Source: Oceanispirochaeta crateris
GTDB taxonomy: Bacteria; Spirochaetota; Spirochaetia; DSM-2461
NCBI RefSeq assembly: GCF_008329965.1
Contig: NZ_CP036150.1
Location: 3,018,439-3,082,438 of the forward strand
Direction: 5' to 3'
Length of the DNA stretch: 64,000 bases
Shown here piece after piece: positions 17,195 to 26,196 of the stretch; position 1 is the stretch's first letter; every line of letters begins with the position of its first letter. A program made the position numbers and the translations under genes. Under the pieces are notes generated by a model. It ran no database searches. It was not told the DNA's origin and saw only the letters and a program-made list of their open reading frames with translations.

Positions 17195-18004
17195 GTGAAA
17201 TACTTCGGGTTATCAATAAGAAGAGCATGTCGTTTAGTTCAAATTCCTCGATCTACTTATCTTTATGATTTAAAACCTAATGATGATGGTGAGATTATCA
17301 AAGAGATATATAAGATCCTTAAAAACAACTCTAAATATGGCTGTGGAATGATCCATCTAAAACTTCGACAGAATAGTATCGCTATTAATCATAAGCGCAC
17401 TGAGAGGATCTACAACGAACTAGGGCTGCAATTAAAGAGTAGGAAACGTAGGAAAAAGATTTCATCTGAGAATAGAGAGCCTGCGATCATTCCAAAAACA
17501 CCAGGTAAACTATGGGCAATTGATTTTGTAAGTGATTCTGTTGGAAATCATAAGAAACTAAAAGTCTTAACAGTCATTGATCCAACAACGAATAGATCAC
17601 CAATTATCCATGCTGGTTTTTCCATCAATGGAAGGCATGTTTCTGAAATACTGGATCGTGCAGGAGAAAAACATGGCTACCCTGAAACTTTACAATGTGA
17701 TAATGGACCTGAGTTTAGAAGTAAAGAGTTGGACAAATGGTGCTATGAAAAGGGAATAAAAATCAGCTTTTCACGACCTGGAAAACCAACGGATAATTGC
17801 TACATTGAAAGTTTTAATGGGACATTTAGAAATGAATGCTTAAATTCCCATTATTTTGAATCTATTACTGATGCAAGAGAAAAGATCGAAGATTGGTGGT
17901 CTGAATATAACTATGAAAGACCACAAAAACGGTTGAAAGGAATGACACCAATAGAATTTGAGAGTAAGCTAAAGAAGCTGAAAACTAAATCTGTTGTTGG
18001 GTGA
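17195..18004 (+). CDS. IS407-group transposase OrfB (DDE domain)
   Basis: The integrase-core half, 269 aa from its first start codon. Catalytic residues are in WAIDFVSDS, QCDNGPEF and NCYIESFNGTFRNECLN, and the tail has WSEYNYERPQKRLKGMTPIEF. Upstream sequence in this frame is continuous with the -1 frame of orfA (reading KKVLRPGVKREAVKHIV), so it is normally made as an OrfAB fusion. Confidence 0.9.
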   Translation: MKYFGLSIRRACRLVQIPRSTYLYDLKPNDDGEIIKEIYKILKNNSKYGCGMIHLKLRQNSIAINHKRTERIYNELGLQLKSRKRRKKISSENREPAIIPKTPGKLWAIDFVSDSVGNHKKLKVLTVIDPTTNRSPIIHAGFSINGRHVSEILDRAGEKHGYPETLQCDNGPEFRSKELDKWCYEKGIKISFSRPGKPTDNCYIESFNGTFRNECLNSHYFESITDAREKIEDWWSEYNYERPQKRLKGMTPIEFESKLKKLKTKSVVG

Positions 18005-18078
18005 ATATTGGGGTGAGGTCAGAGGGTTTAATTGCGAAATATTTCTTTATTAAGCTCAGGATAGAAGTCATCTTTTAG

Positions 18079-18101
18079 CCTTTTCGCATATTAAGTTGTC
18101 A
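18079..18101 (+). repeat. Solo insertion-sequence right end (copy 3 of 3)
   Basis: CCTTTTCGCATATTAAGTTGTCA matches the ends at 3692-3714 and 10093-10115 with one or two changes. It stands 58 bp outside the IS407-group right end and belongs to the other element family. No transposase is attached. The rest of 18022-18306 has no supported gene. Confidence 0.65.
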
Positions 18102-18306
18102 GTCCAGAGGTGAAATTACTACACACCTTCTTGATGATCAAAATCATCATTATGGATGATCCAACCCAATCCACTCAAAAAAAGAATCTCAACCGGTTTA
18201 ACGTTATTATGCATTCGCAAGGAATTATTGAAACTTAAATTAGTGACCAACTGATTGCTAATATGTGGTATATTTTTATTATACATATTAATCTGGAGTC
18301 TCTGGT

Positions 18307-19035
18307 ATGAGTATACTTATTGGTTTAGGCACACTTTTAATTTTGATTATTGTAGTTTTTCGAATAGCACAAAAGGATCGAAAAGAGGAAGAACTTAAAC
18401 AACGACACAAAGAATCTCTTCAAGCTGAAGCTTCACAGTATTCAAAGCATATAAATGAAAGCCTCCAGATAATGGGTAAAACAAAGAATTTAGAAACTTT
18501 AAAATCTAGGTTTGAATTCACTCTCCAGAGAATTGAAGATATGGAGTCACTAATATCAAGAGGATATGATGGTAGTGAGACGAATCCTATGGCATTTCGA
18601 AATTCTGTTGAATTAGCGTTCAATGAAAGACTTGTTGAAATGGCAAAGCAAGAATATGACAAAATCATGATTAAAAAAGATTCTTATGCCACTCTCTCCA
18701 GTGCCTTAAATGGACTCACAAAAGCTAGTCAGAAAATTGCCGAGCTCAAATTAATGATTTACCAATTAGAGCATTCAGGAAAGATGGCTGGAGAATCTAT
18801 CGATCTGTTGATAGAGAATATCAGTAAACAAATAGTATTTGGAAAAGTAAAAGATTTGATTGAAAAAATCCAGAAAGAACAAATGAAGGATAACACTAAA
18901 AAGGTTAAAGACTATAAGGTGGAACTACAGTTTTTACTGAAGCAAGAGAATATTATATTTGATGAAAATCTATTCTCACAGGATTGGGAGAAATCTCAAA
19001 CAAGTGATTTGCTTAAATTGATAGAACTTGCATAA
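18307..19035 (+). CDS. Hypothetical membrane-anchored coiled-coil protein
   Basis: I do not recognise this 242-aa protein. Residues ~3-20 form one hydrophobic helix (ILIGLGTLLILIIVVFRIA), followed at once by charged sequence, so it is probably anchored with the bulk in the cytoplasm. The rest is almost entirely helical and rich in Lys/Glu, with probable coiled coils at ~25-90 and ~115-205. An ATG follows GGAGTCTCTGGT. It sits among insertion sequences with the lipoprotein gene at 19130 and is likely cargo of the accessory block. Confidence 0.6.
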   Translation: MSILIGLGTLLILIIVVFRIAQKDRKEEELKQRHKESLQAEASQYSKHINESLQIMGKTKNLETLKSRFEFTLQRIEDMESLISRGYDGSETNPMAFRNSVELAFNERLVEMAKQEYDKIMIKKDSYATLSSALNGLTKASQKIAELKLMIYQLEHSGKMAGESIDLLIENISKQIVFGKVKDLIEKIQKEQMKDNTKKVKDYKVELQFLLKQENIIFDENLFSQDWEKSQTSDLLKLIELA

Positions 19036-19129
19036 CAAGCAATTTGTTCATCAATATAATGCTATCAGTCAAATATGAGCATGACGGTATATTTATCATC
19101 AATGTATTTTATTAAAAGAGGAAGTAATA

Positions 19130-19471
19130 TTGACTATGAAGAAGATGAGTCTCATCCTTATGGCAGTATTTCTATTCTCTAGCTGCCAATTATTTGAAAG
19201 AAGTGTTGAATACAAAATTTCCGGAACTCATTCCGCAAACCTCATAACATTGAACAATGACAGTGGAGGTACTGAACAATATTCAGATGTCTCATTACCT
19301 AAGAGTTATATTTATGATTACTTCCATGAATATTTTTTATATTTATCCGCTCAAACAAATGGCGACCCTGGTTCTATCACAGTACAAATATATATCAATG
19401 GGACCAAGAAGGAAGAATCGTCTTCAACGGGGTCCTATGTGATAGCGACAGCTTCAAGGTCTTATCAATAA
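19130..19471 (+). CDS. Small lipoprotein with MmpS-like beta domain
   Basis: A predicted lipoprotein of 113 aa: lipobox LFSSC with the cysteine near residue 19. The mature part (VEYKISGTHSANLITLNNDSG, then SLPKSYIYDYF, YLSAQTNGDPGSITVQIYI, YVIATASRSYQ) has the immunoglobulin-like pattern seen in short MmpS-type or secreted beta-sandwich proteins. The TTG at 19130 has a GAGGA site 7 nt upstream. The ATG at 19136 is an alternative. Function unknown. Confidence 0.65.
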   Translation: MTMKKMSLILMAVFLFSSCQLFERSVEYKISGTHSANLITLNNDSGGTEQYSDVSLPKSYIYDYFHEYFLYLSAQTNGDPGSITVQIYINGTKKEESSSTGSYVIATASRSYQ

Positions 19472-19780
19472 GAATTTGGGGTTCCCCGTTCTTCTCAAAG
19501 TCTTCCAAGATCTTCCTGATTCGTTTTGTTTCTACGAAGGCACCCGGTTTTCACATTACTGACAACAAATACCACCAAAACAAAATTCCGTCATCTTGTC
19601 TATCAGAGTCTGAAATGACGATTTTTTTCCACATTCTGATAATATCATGATCAAAAAAATCAAATAAGTAGAGAACTAGTCCTCTTGTTGATTCAAATTT
19701 TAACGTCATCAAGACCTCTTCTTACACAACAGAAAGAGCTGATTTTAATATCACATTCAAAGACAATTACAAACATATCT
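19472..19780. other. Intergenic region without a supported gene
   Basis: About 310 bp of AT-rich sequence between the MmpS-like lipoprotein gene and the tRNA-Ile-associated repeats. I see no long frame, terminator or RNA gene in it. Confidence 0.4.
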
Positions 19781-19800
19781 GCGTCAATATCAGCGTCAGT
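19781..19800 (+). repeat. GCGTCA double-repeat (copy 3), next to the tRNA-Ile block
   Basis: GCGTCAATATCAGCGTCAGT is two GCGTCA(A/G)T units in tandem. Its second unit is also the start of block B, just as block A starts at GCGTCAGT (10122). The motif therefore marks a block boundary at two sites. Confidence 0.65.
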
Positions 19801-19924
19801 GCCTTTTCAAGGGTAGACGGTCGTTTTACCTGATTCTGATTAATCCCTATCCCCGAAAGAGTTTAAACCAAAAAAAAGACACTCTAAAAGAGTGTCTTAA
19901 GTGGGCCCACAAGGACTTGAACCT
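19793..19924 (-). repeat. tRNA-Ile 3' end plus terminator (block B)
   Basis: This is the counterpart of 10122-10252. It contains the tRNA terminator and the last ~23 nt of the functional tRNA-Ile. The two copies bracket 9.7 kb holding three IS families, a toxin-antitoxin pair and cargo genes. Confidence 0.8.
19869..19898 (-). terminator. Rho-independent terminator of tRNA-Ile
   Basis: On the minus strand AAGACACTCT pairs with AGAGTGTCTT (19889-19898 with 19876-19885) around a 3-nt loop and runs into eight or more T. It begins 4 nt after the tRNA 3' end. Confidence 0.9.
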
Positions 19925-19975
19925 TGGACCACCTGATTATGAGTCAGGTGCTCTAACCAACTGAGCTATAGGCCC
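19902..19975 (-). tRNA. tRNA-Ile (CAU anticodon, lysidine type)
   Basis: A 74-nt cloverleaf: acceptor GGGCCTA with TGGGCCC, D-arm with GCTCAGTTGGTTAGAGC, anticodon stem CCTGA/TCAGG around CTCATAA, T-arm CAAGG TTCAAGT CCTTG, discriminator A. The anticodon is CAU. The GACTCATAATC context matches tRNA-Ile2, whose C34 is converted to lysidine to read AUA, rather than the initiator or elongator Met tRNAs. CCA is not encoded. Confidence 0.85.
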
Positions 19976-20029
19976 CGGGACGCATAGGCGAGCAGTAAAC
20001 AGAGCTTACGACCAGCCCAATGAGCGCTT

Positions 20030-20058
20030 ATAGTAATGGAATGATTGAAAATTGTCAA
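20030..20058 (-). promoter_or_regulatory. Sigma-70 promoter of tRNA-Ile
   Basis: On the minus strand a perfect -35 TTGACA (20053-20058) is separated by exactly 17 nt from a -10 TACTAT (20030-20035). Transcription would start near 20023, giving a ~48-nt leader before the tRNA. Confidence 0.8.
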
Positions 20059-20277
20059 TATTTCCTTTCTGTCAGTTTAATTTTTGATCCAGCGGGGGCC
20101 AGGACCTTTTTATATGAATATTTTTTTACCGATTGCTTTATTTTGACCCATAAATAGAGTATAATAATAAGGCAGGGTCATAGAAAAACTATCACAGATT
20201 TCTACTTTTACTCCTGTAAATCGTTTGTTTTGAAACCAGCCATTTATTGACTAATCAGAATGAAAAAGGAGCCGTAT

Positions 20278-20541
20278 ATGAACCAGGATACAATGACAAA
20301 ATATTCATATGAAAAAGAATTCTATGTGAAAGAAACACCCGGAAAATCATTCCTCCTGAGTTCTGATGATATTCAGCTCATTCTAAACATGGCGGAATCT
20401 CTTAAAGACCCTACAGATAGAAAATTTATAAAGAAACTGGCAAAAAAAGAATATATTACAAATGAAGAAAAAAAAGAGATGGACCGCATATTTATTGAAG
20501 CCATCTCCAAAATTCGTAGTAATCCTTCAGTCTCAGCATAA
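20278..20541 (+). CDS. Hypothetical small charged protein
   Basis: Unrecognised, about 87 aa and rich in Lys/Glu/Asp. The middle (LLSSDDIQLILNMAESL, PTDRKFIKKLAKKEYIT) looks helical. An ATG at 20260 is in frame, but AAGGAG lies 7 nt before the ATG at 20278. A TATAAT box at ~20158 could be its -10. It runs convergently into the chemoreceptor gene with a 3-bp gap. Confidence 0.6.
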   Translation: MNQDTMTKYSYEKEFYVKETPGKSFLLSSDDIQLILNMAESLKDPTDRKFIKKLAKKEYITNEEKKEMDRIFIEAISKIRSNPSVSA

Positions 20542-20544
20542 GAA

Positions 20545-22398
20545 TCAGTATTTAAACTTCCCCAACCCTGTGACGATACTCAGTGAGGCGTCATGAAGAA
20601 TATGGGTTTGATCCTGCATCTGTTTGCTTATGGTATCCACATTTTCTGCACCAGAACGCATATCAAGAGCCGCCTGACTGGTTTCATGTGAAATCCCCTC
20701 AATAGTTTGCATAGATTGATCAACACCTTTTGTGAGGTCAGTCATTTCAAGCATACTGGTTCTGACCCTATGGCTGTTCTCTTTCAAACCGCTTACTGAG
20801 GAGAGAATGAGCCCACTACCTTCTTTCAGCTCAGAAAGTCCAGCCCCAATCTCACGATAAGAATCAATCATGGAATCAATCCCGCTTGCGATTTGATGGA
20901 AGCTGTCTTTGGCATCCCCTCCCGCTTCAGATGTGTCTTGAATAGCCAGGATGATGTTCTTGATATTCTCATTAATTTCATGGGAACCCGTAGATGAAGT
21001 CTCCGCCAGTTTCCTAATTTCATCGGCAACAACGGCAAACCCTTTACCCGCCTCTCCCGCATGAGCAGCTTCGATGGCGGCATTCATTGCAAGAAGATTT
21101 GTCTGTGAAGCAATCTTTTGTATAAGAGAAAGTATCTCTTTAATTTTCTCAACACTGTCGTTGATCTTATTGATACGATCGACTGTGGCATCCAGCTTAT
21201 TCCGGCCCTCTCTTGAAACAGAAGCCAATGCTTCTGCGGAACTGATCTTCCCTTCAGCGACAGAACTGATGCTGTCTATTGATGCACTTATTTCAGCTAT
21301 GGCTCCTGAAGAACTCTCCACAATTTCGCTTTGGTTTTCTACATCATTATTTAGATCCTGAAGGTGGGTCATGAGAGAACCTGTTGCCGAAGTGGTTTCC
21401 TGAATACTACTATTCAGATCATCCATACGGTTAGAAACACCATCTATCCGTTGTCGGATTTGTTCAATAGAAGAAGAGGTTTCATTCGAGACGGTTACCA
21501 GTTCGTCCTTTGAATGTACTGTTTGGTTTACTGAGTTATCCAGGCTCTTTAAGAGTTCTGCATTGTTTTCAAACACCTTATAAAGCTGGTCATTCAGGGC
21601 CCCCAGCTCATCCCGAGAGAGGCAGTAGTTTTCAGATGCAGTGAAATCTCCATCGGCCAAAACACTGGCAAATTTTTCACAACTACTAATACGGCTTTTT
21701 ATCCCCTTCATAAGCAGGTATATGTTCAAGACACTCATAATGACACTGATAAGCTGTACAGGGAACAGTTTTCTTCCCAAAGTGGACTGTACCTCTTCCA
21801 GGAAAACAGCTGAAGCCAGACTGTAATCAATACCCAAGCGCATTGTGATTAATATGGAAACCATTAAAATGAAGACGACAAGATTCATCCTTAATGTGAG
21901 TGTCATAGACATGATTTTACTGTCAAATGGAATATCTTTTGTAAAACTCTCAAAACGTTGGATAAATAGAACATAGAAAGGCAGACCAAAAAATACAGTA
22001 CAGGCAAAACCAATATATGAGATATGTAGTCTCACATCAAAAGGGATTTTACTCATGAACAATAGTATAAACTGGGGAAGTATCAGGCTCTGAAGAATTC
22101 CTATATAGAGAACCAGCTTAGGAAAGACAACAACCTTCTTTGTAACTTTCTCTTTATTGACGAGCTTATATTCCTCATCTCCATTCTGCCACTTCTGTAT
22201 GCTTTTATGGGTTTGCATTGAAAGAGCAACATATAAAATTTGGATTAATACTAACCAGATCCAGGTCAAGGGAGCTTTATGAATCTCTCCGATCCGAGCC
22301 ATATTTAAAACACCCAAGTACTTGATAAAACTCCCTAAAAAAACATAGGGAAGAATGAAAATAGCCCATCCAAGAAAAAAACCATTATTTTTATTCAT
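20545..22398 (-). CDS. Methyl-accepting chemotaxis protein with multi-helix membrane sensor
   Basis: A chemoreceptor of about 617 aa. The N-terminal ~230 residues contain about six hydrophobic helices with no sizeable extracellular domain. A HAMP-like linker ([14 protein letters not shown]) follows, then a long cytoplasmic signalling coiled coil. The invariant hairpin tip is at ~460-490 ([20 protein letters not shown] then [15 protein letters not shown]), where CheA/CheW dock. AGGAA lies 6 nt before the ATG at 22398, favouring it over the one at 22410. The ligand is probably sensed in or near the membrane. Confidence 0.92.
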   Translation of the reverse strand: MNKNNGFFLGWAIFILPYVFLGSFIKYLGVLNMARIGEIHKAPLTWIWLVLIQILYVALSMQTHKSIQKWQNGDEEYKLVNKEKVTKKVVVFPKLVLYIGILQSLILPQFILLFMSKIPFDVRLHISYIGFACTVFFGLPFYVLFIQRFESFTKDIPFDSKIMSMTLTLRMNLVVFILMVSILITMRLGIDYSLASAVFLEEVQSTLGRKLFPVQLISVIMSVLNIYLLMKGIKSRISSCEKFASVLADGDFTASENYCLSRDELGALNDQLYKVFENNAELLKSLDNSVNQTVHSKDELVTVSNETSSSIEQIRQRIDGVSNRMDDLNSSIQETTSATGSLMTHLQDLNNDVENQSEIVESSSGAIAEISASIDSISSVAEGKISSAEALASVSREGRNKLDATVDRINKINDSVEKIKEILSLIQKIASQTNLLAMNAAIEAAHAGEAGKGFAVVADEIRKLAETSSTGSHEINENIKNIILAIQDTSEAGGDAKDSFHQIASGIDSMIDSYREIGAGLSELKEGSGLILSSVSGLKENSHRVRTSMLEMTDLTKGVDQSMQTIEGISHETSQAALDMRSGAENVDTISKQMQDQTHILHDASLSIVTGLGKFKY

Positions 22399-22554
22399 TA
22401 TGTTCCTCATTTTATGCTAAATTCAATTTATCTGTAATTTGAACTTTATTCAATAAAAAAATGGTTATTCAGTATAGAAGAAGTCTGACAAGTTTGTTGA
22501 AAAAAGAAATAAATGTCCTATGATCAATAGTATGACAAAAATAGGAGAGTGGGT

Positions 22555-23079
22555 ATGATCTCATTCATTGCGAAGATATTGGTATCCTTGAATAGCAATA
22601 GCAGGCCAGGAGAACTGAGCTCCGGCATTGCCTTCGGTTTCACTTTAGCCCTGATTCCAGGAGGCAACCTCCTTTGGGTCGCGGTTTTTGCAATCGCCTT
22701 CCTGATCAAACATCATCTGGGAGCCATGCTTTTGAGTATCCTCCTATTCAAGCCTCTTGCTCCTCTCTTGGATCCTCTTTTACACATGACAGGAGAGTTC
22801 ATTTTAACACTTCCTTCACTGAGAGGGTTATTCACAACCCTATATAATCTCCCTCTTCTCCCCTGGTTTCGCATCAATAACACGGTTGTCCTGGGAGCCC
22901 TGGTATGGAGTCTGATCCTTTGGCTGCCAATATTCATTGTCTTCAGACTACTCGTTGTCCTTTACAGAAATAAGGTTGCCTCTAAACTGGCAAATTCCAA
23001 ACTGATTAAAGCCTTTAAAAAAGTACCACTAGTATCTAAAATCAGTTCGACCTACCGAAAATTCAATTTTCTGACATAG
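22555..23079 (+). CDS. TIGR03546-like membrane protein
   Basis: A ~174-aa membrane protein with three or four hydrophobic segments. The pattern SSGIAFGFTLALIPGGNLLWV (residues ~23-43, in two blocks) and LLFKPLAPLLDPLLH fits the conserved family known as TIGR03546, which resembles DUF2062. It is followed 13 bp later by a TIGR03545-like gene, the usual pair. TAGGAG lies 7 nt before the ATG at 22555; a GTG at 22549 overlaps the site. Function unknown. Confidence 0.78.
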   Translation: MISFIAKILVSLNSNSRPGELSSGIAFGFTLALIPGGNLLWVAVFAIAFLIKHHLGAMLLSILLFKPLAPLLDPLLHMTGEFILTLPSLRGLFTTLYNLPLLPWFRINNTVVLGALVWSLILWLPIFIVFRLLVVLYRNKVASKLANSKLIKAFKKVPLVSKISSTYRKFNFLT

Positions 23080-23092
23080 GAGAGATTCATTC

Positions 23093-25261
23093 ATGGGTAA
23101 AAATAAAACACCAAAACTATTCAGAAAAAAGTTCAAACTTAAAAAATGGAAGAAGTTGCTGAAGCAAATCCATATTCCTTCTGACCGCAAGATGGTCGAA
23201 GAATTATTTGAACTTCAGAATGATCGCATGGTTATTCAAGAAGATATTTCCAAAGAGATTCAGAAGAAGCTCAAACCTCTGGCCAAATCAATAAAGAAAA
23301 ATAAAGGGATGGTCACAAAATGGAAGGGGATAATCCTTCTTGTACTGACAGGTTTAATTTTGATTTTTACCTTCTTCTTTAAGAATATGCTTATTGAAAA
23401 AGGTCTTGAAATGTCCTTGGAAAAGATTTTCCAGGCAGATGTAGATGTGATAACTCCCCGATTCTCACTGTTCAAGGGAGAGTTCAGTATACAGGGGATC
23501 TCTGTACAGGATAAGGACAGCCCAGAAAAGAACCTCTTTGAGACTGGGCCTACATCCTTGTCGATAAACATTCCAGAATTAACACGCAACAGGTTTAGAA
23601 TTGAAACAATGATATTGGAAGACTTTCAAATGAACTCTTCCCGTGAGTCCGATATTCTGGAGGTAACTCCAACAGAATCTGAAGGCTCAAAACCTATGGT
23701 CAATCTCACCGGTTTGACTGATATGACGGATGACCCCACCGGACAGATCAAAGCCTTGATAGAAGAACAGAAAGAGAACCTGAAGACTCTGCATTTTATT
23801 GATAGTGCAGAGAGGGACCTGGATGAATTTACAGCAAAATGGGAAACAGAGTTTAAAGATTCCCGGGAAGAGATTGAAGAGTTTATAAGCAAATACTCAA
23901 ATATAAGACAACAATCTCTTCCGAGAATAACAAACCTAGAAGAGGGAAAGGATCTCATCACAGAGTATGAGGGCTACTATGATGAAATCCAAAACAAGAG
24001 GGATGAGATAGTTGCTCTTCAGAAAAAGTTTCAACAGGAAAAAGAGAGACTGTTAGATTACAAGAGTGAAATAGAAGGCTTGATCCAGGAAGATTTGGCA
24101 TACCTTGAAGGTCTTCTTGTGCTCCCCGGCCGGAATGAGATGAAGGATTTTGTATCTGATAAGATCAAAGAGATCCTCATGCAACGCTTTCAAGGCTATT
24201 ATGACAAAGCCATGAAAATAATGCCTTATTATGAACAATACAAAGAGAATCAAGAAGAAAATGCCCCAGCAAAGGTTGAAACCAAACGTCTTTCAGGGAG
24301 GACAGTCTTGTTTCCTTCTCCCGATTCACCAAAATTTTTAATTGAGACAATCGACCTCAGCGGAGGGGACGATTACAGCGGTTACTTTTCCATGAATATA
24401 ACTGGTATTTCCTCAGAACCGGAAAAATGGCCCGATCCGGTAAGGCTGTCCAGCCAATGGGATAGCGACAACCTGGACATGAGCCTCCAGGGATTTATAG
24501 ATCTGAAAGAAAGTGCTCAGGAGTTATTCCACTTTACTTTTGACTCACCCGACAATCCTATTTCCTGGATAGACGGAATTCCCGAATTAGCTGTGGAATC
24601 GACTCATGCTCAACTGAGTTATCTTGGCAGCAGCTATCCATTGCCCGAAGAAAAGGGCATCGTGGTTTCTTTGGATATGGATTTCTCAGAAATAGAAATT
24701 CAAAAAGGAGATCAAGACGCGATAATGGCAAAGGTTTTAGATGAAACCATTCAGGAAATTCAAGAGTTCATTGTTACGGCAGAACTACACATCACAGAAA
24801 AGGGCATCCAATCGATTGATGTCAAAAGCGATCTAGACAATATCTTAAAAAGCCGTCTGGGAGAACTTCTTAAGGATCTGCCACAACAGGGAGTAGAAGA
24901 GCTGGAAACGGTTCTAAGAGATATGATAAGAGAGAACCTTCTTGCCTCGGATAAGGTGAATGAAACTCTGGATAACCTGAACATAGATTCCCTGGAACAA
25001 TTGAATAGCCTCGATGATTTGAAAAACCAGATCAAGGCGGTTGAAGATCAGGCAAAAGGTCAAACAGAGGCCTTACTAAAGGAATATGAAGATCAGGCAC
25101 GGGCCGAAGCGGCTAAGTTACAAGCCGAGGCAGATCAAAAAAAGAAAGAAGCTGAAGCTGCTGCGGAAGCTGAAAAAAAGAAAGCGGAGGCGGAAGCTGA
25201 GGCAAAAGCGAAAGCTGAGGCTGAGAAGCTGAAAGACTCTATCAAGATACCTGGGTTTTAA
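23093..25261 (+). CDS. TIGR03545-like large membrane-anchored protein
   Basis: A 722-aa protein. A basic cytoplasmic N-terminus (~1-80) precedes one membrane helix at ~83-101 (IILLVLTGLILIFTFFF). The extracytoplasmic part includes an AsmA-like entry (LFKGEFSIQGISVQDKDS), a coiled-coil middle (~215-335) and a beta-rich section. It ends with a low-complexity Ala/Glu/Lys coil (~660-715, repeats of KAEAEA). The overall order fits the TIGR03545 family, which always pairs with TIGR03546. An envelope role (AsmA/BamB-like lipid or barrel handling) is only a guess. Confidence 0.78.
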   Translation: MGKNKTPKLFRKKFKLKKWKKLLKQIHIPSDRKMVEELFELQNDRMVIQEDISKEIQKKLKPLAKSIKKNKGMVTKWKGIILLVLTGLILIFTFFFKNMLIEKGLEMSLEKIFQADVDVITPRFSLFKGEFSIQGISVQDKDSPEKNLFETGPTSLSINIPELTRNRFRIETMILEDFQMNSSRESDILEVTPTESEGSKPMVNLTGLTDMTDDPTGQIKALIEEQKENLKTLHFIDSAERDLDEFTAKWETEFKDSREEIEEFISKYSNIRQQSLPRITNLEEGKDLITEYEGYYDEIQNKRDEIVALQKKFQQEKERLLDYKSEIEGLIQEDLAYLEGLLVLPGRNEMKDFVSDKIKEILMQRFQGYYDKAMKIMPYYEQYKENQEENAPAKVETKRLSGRTVLFPSPDSPKFLIETIDLSGGDDYSGYFSMNITGISSEPEKWPDPVRLSSQWDSDNLDMSLQGFIDLKESAQELFHFTFDSPDNPISWIDGIPELAVESTHAQLSYLGSSYPLPEEKGIVVSLDMDFSEIEIQKGDQDAIMAKVLDETIQEIQEFIVTAELHITEKGIQSIDVKSDLDNILKSRLGELLKDLPQQGVEELETVLRDMIRENLLASDKVNETLDNLNIDSLEQLNSLDDLKNQIKAVEDQAKGQTEALLKEYEDQARAEAAKLQAEADQKKKEAEAAAEAEKKKAEAEAEAKAKAEAEKLKDSIKIPGF

Positions 25262-25270
25262 GATACCGTG

Positions 25271-26185
25271 TCAGGATTCTCCTCTGAGGGAATTCAGCAT
25301 TTCAACTCTGGACCTCTGACCTGTTTTCTTGTATATGCTGGCAACATGATTGCTTACGGTATTGGCCGAAATAAATAAGTCTCGGCCAATTTCCTTATAG
25401 GTAAGTCCTTTTTCAAGTAACAGAATGATCTCAATTTCACGGCTAGTAATTCCCTTATTTTCAAAAAAGGATGCGGGTTTTTCACTTAACGGTAGAGGGA
25501 CAAGATCCGATGTGAGGATACGGTTCATTAAAAACTGAACAAGAACAACTGCTAACCACAGAAAATACAGTGTCTGAACAGGAAACAGTAGAACTTCACT
25601 ATCCGTTTCTGGAAAAAAAAGAGAACCAATCATGCGGACAACCAGAAGAAGCGGCAAAAACAGGAATGTCCCCGCAAAAAGAAGTGTAACAGAAACGCGG
25701 CCTCTTTGATCACGTATTAAGGGAAGGGAATGAAGAGCATCTATGAGCACAAATATAAAAGCTGTAAAAAAGAAGATTCCTAAAGGCAAATTCCAGACAG
25801 GAGAAAGCCCCTTAATCAACAAAAAGACTCCTGCAATAAAGTAGGATATTGAAGCTGTAAGAATCCAAATCAAACGCTCACGGGTCCAGGGACGGGACAA
25901 TATATAATTTATCGTTGCCTGCAGATAATAGATTAGAAGAGAATATCCCAAAACATAAATGACCCTCAGAAACATGCGTAGAAAACTGTCATCCCATCCA
26001 GCGATCTCTGAAAAATAGAACCTGATACCTGAAGTGAAAAATAAGAATAAAATAAACCCGAGAAATAGACATCCTTTGAATTTCCAGAGAGCTTTTTCTT
26101 TATAATAATACAAAACTCCCAAAAAAAGAGATCCCGCCATGACTGCGAAGGATATGATAAAAAAGAATAAAAACAAATGTTCCAT
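25271..26185 (-). CDS. Membrane-bound LuxR-type transcription regulator
   Basis: A 304-aa protein. About seven hydrophobic helices fill residues ~1-220, and a LuxR HTH follows at ~240-300 (GITSREIEIILLLEKGLTYK, IGRDLFISANTVSNHVASIY, KKTGQRSRVEML). There is no receiver domain. It is last in a four-gene signalling unit, 11 bp after the 7TM kinase gene. The DNA-binding domain would act from the membrane. TGGTGGAAC precedes the ATG. Its 3' end is 9 bp from the convergent TIGR03545-like gene. Confidence 0.86.
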   Translation of the reverse strand: MEHLFLFFFIISFAVMAGSLFLGVLYYYKEKALWKFKGCLFLGFILFLFFTSGIRFYFSEIAGWDDSFLRMFLRVIYVLGYSLLIYYLQATINYILSRPWTRERLIWILTASISYFIAGVFLLIKGLSPVWNLPLGIFFFTAFIFVLIDALHSLPLIRDQRGRVSVTLLFAGTFLFLPLLLVVRMIGSLFFPETDSEVLLFPVQTLYFLWLAVVLVQFLMNRILTSDLVPLPLSEKPASFFENKGITSREIEIILLLEKGLTYKEIGRDLFISANTVSNHVASIYKKTGQRSRVEMLNSLRGES

Positions 26186-26196
26186 TGTTCCACCAT

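Larger units (their letters stand above)
16829..18021 (+). mobile_element. IS3-family element, IS407 group
   Basis: Imperfect terminal repeats TGATCTATCCCCAATA (16829-16844) and, reversed, TGACCTCACCCCAATA (18006-18021) enclose the orfA and orfB pair. The element is 1193 bp, normal for the group. No clear 4-bp duplication was seen, and the flanking sequences do not rejoin, so a deletion or recombination followed insertion. Confidence 0.85.

Noticed and set aside
23093-25261. The Ala/Glu/Lys-rich end of the large TIGR03545-like protein as a TolA homologue
   Set aside because: The coil composition alone resembles TolA. The rest of the protein has no TolA domains and sits next to the TIGR03546-like gene.
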